From assembly GCA_048213135.1 (NCBI GenBank), contig PS015773.1, forward strand, positions 1,588 to 35,060: 33,473 bases of DNA. The letters run 5' to 3'. Source of the DNA: Reclinomonas americana ATCC 50394. Taxonomy: Eukaryota > Jakobida > Jakobea > Jakobida. The notes beneath the pieces were generated by a model. The model saw only the letters and a program-made list of their open reading frames with translations, was not told the DNA's origin and did not search any database. Shown here in pieces: positions 32,515 to 33,473 of the stretch (within the stretch, counting starts at the first letter, position 1; every line of letters starts with the position of its first letter). Made by a program: the position numbers and the translations under genes.

Positions 32515-33354
32515 CGTCCGACGAGCCACACGCGTGCCGAGTGCTCTGTGTCGCGCCTCCAGCTCCTCCGTTGTGCGAACGCTCGCTCGAGCCAGGAACT
32601 CCACCATCGCCGAGAACGTGAACGGCTTGTTCAACAGCGCCGTCCGCGCATCAAACACACACTGATCGTACAACTGCAAAACAAGGCGCCGTCAGTCCAC
32701 TCCACTCGTTCGCGCCTCGTCCGCACCATCCACTCTCACCTCGTCCACAGTCTGCGCCGCCAGCAAGCGCGGTTGGAGGCCGTGGTCAATGGCAAACCGG
32801 TGCACATCGTCACTGGTCCACTGCAGATGCGGTGACAACTCGAAGCACTCCATCGACACTCGCTCGACGCCACACTCGGGCGCCGCGGTTTCGTGCAGCG
32901 ACGCGCTGTGCTCACTCAGCAGCTCCACCGGACGACATGAGCGACAAGCGTACGCCGCAAACACCTGTGCCGTTGAGAGAGTGTCAGCGAGGACTGTGAA
33001 TGTGGAAGACCAGGAGTAAGTTGCGCTCACCGCGCGCAAGAGCCGGTGACAGCGCCGCAACACCAGCACGCTGTCCCAGTCAAAGAGACCTCGCAGTACG
33101 GCTTCGGAGCCGGCGGCCAAATCGACGCGGTCGCCCTGCGCACGGGGAACACTCTGCAAGGGGCACGCGGTCAAAGACGAGATACACAGAGATGGACACG
33201 GGAAGAATGGCAACGCACGGCCGACTTGCGAACGCGCTCCGTCGACGATGCACGTATCGACGGTGAGGCGGGCGACATGGGAGACGGGGCGCGCGGATCC
33301 TCCGCCGCATCGCCCCTCCCCACAGTCATGACCGGGAACACCGACGGCGACGCA
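32515..33354 (-). CDS. Unrecognised protein, partial at both ends
   Basis: Four exons are visible on the minus strand and join in phase: 33354-33219, 33135-33031, 32964-32740 and 32673-32515. The first begins in phase 2 after a CCACAG acceptor, so earlier exons lie outside the window. The last ends at a GTACGA donor before the (CT)n run and the gap. The N-terminal visible part is Ser/Pro-rich (SPMSPASPSIRASS). The rest is probably globular and helical: FDWDSVLVLRRCHRLLRA, VFAAYACRSCRPVELLSEH, HLQWTSDDVHRFAIDHGL and NKPFTFSAMVEFLARASV. I could not place it in a family. Confidence 0.62.
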
Positions 33355-33359
33355 CTGTG

Positions 33360-33473
33360 GCGAAAGGCAGTGTCACGGGAAGGGAAAGGGAAAGGGGAAG
33401 GGATGGGGAAGAGATGGGAAGAGAAGGGGGAAGAGAAGGGGGAGGAGAATGGGGAAAAGAGAATGGGGAAGAG
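33360..33473. repeat. GGGAA-rich purine repeat at the window end
   Basis: Degenerate GGGAAGGGAAAGGGG/GGGGAAGAG repeats occupy the last about 110 bp. On the minus strand this is a pyrimidine tract upstream of the acceptor at 33355, consistent with an intron. Confidence 0.75.

Overview
This window is nuclear DNA from an intron-dense, gene-compact unicellular eukaryote. Thirteen genes can be modelled. Coding exons are broken by roughly 110 short introns, mostly 54-99 bp, and many simple repeats (GT, CT/AG, CAA) lie in the longer introns. An ARL3-type GTPase beside a BART-domain gene suggests a ciliated or flagellated cell. A secreted cathepsin C and a secreted L,D-transpeptidase-like protein would suit a bacterivore, but the lineage cannot be fixed from this sequence. 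Two assembly gaps (N runs) are present.

Layout: a TPR protein (+, 440-2846); an unrecognised protein (-, 2917-5000); ARL3 (-, 5386-6828), head-to-head with a BART-domain protein (+, 6922-7634); a secreted PG-binding + YkuD L,D-transpeptidase-like protein (-, 7820-8983); a small RS-rich protein (-, 9175-9561); a small putative membrane protein (+, 9607-10014); ubiquitin-activating enzyme E1 UBA1 (+, 10279-16658); a ZNFX1-type helicase with NFX1 and RZ zinc fingers (-, 17073-25213); EMC8/9 (+, 25451-27345); cathepsin C (-, 27463-30613); an unrecognised Ser/Pro-rich protein (+, 30667 into a gap); and an unrecognised partial gene (-, <32515 to >33354). Neighbours are typically convergent or divergent, with 45-415 bp between them.

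The most striking signal is in the splicing architecture. First, donors fall into two classes. Most introns begin GTGCGT, GTGAGT or similar after an exonic G. At least 28 introns in nine genes begin GTTGCG(T), and 27 of those 28 follow an exon that does not end in G. Second, the exon phases of UBA1 and cathepsin C only close, and conserved motifs only read through, if exons of 4, 3 and 3 nt (UBA1) and 10, 3, 2 and 2 nt (cathepsin C) are spliced in. Several of these sit at or in catalytic motifs; for example, the catalytic histidine codon of cathepsin C is completed by a 3-nt exon. With these exons included, both models are exact multiples of three (1096 and 478 codons before the stop).

All exon coordinates were derived by hand from GT-AG rules, reading-frame continuity and remembered family motifs. 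No search or transcript data were available.
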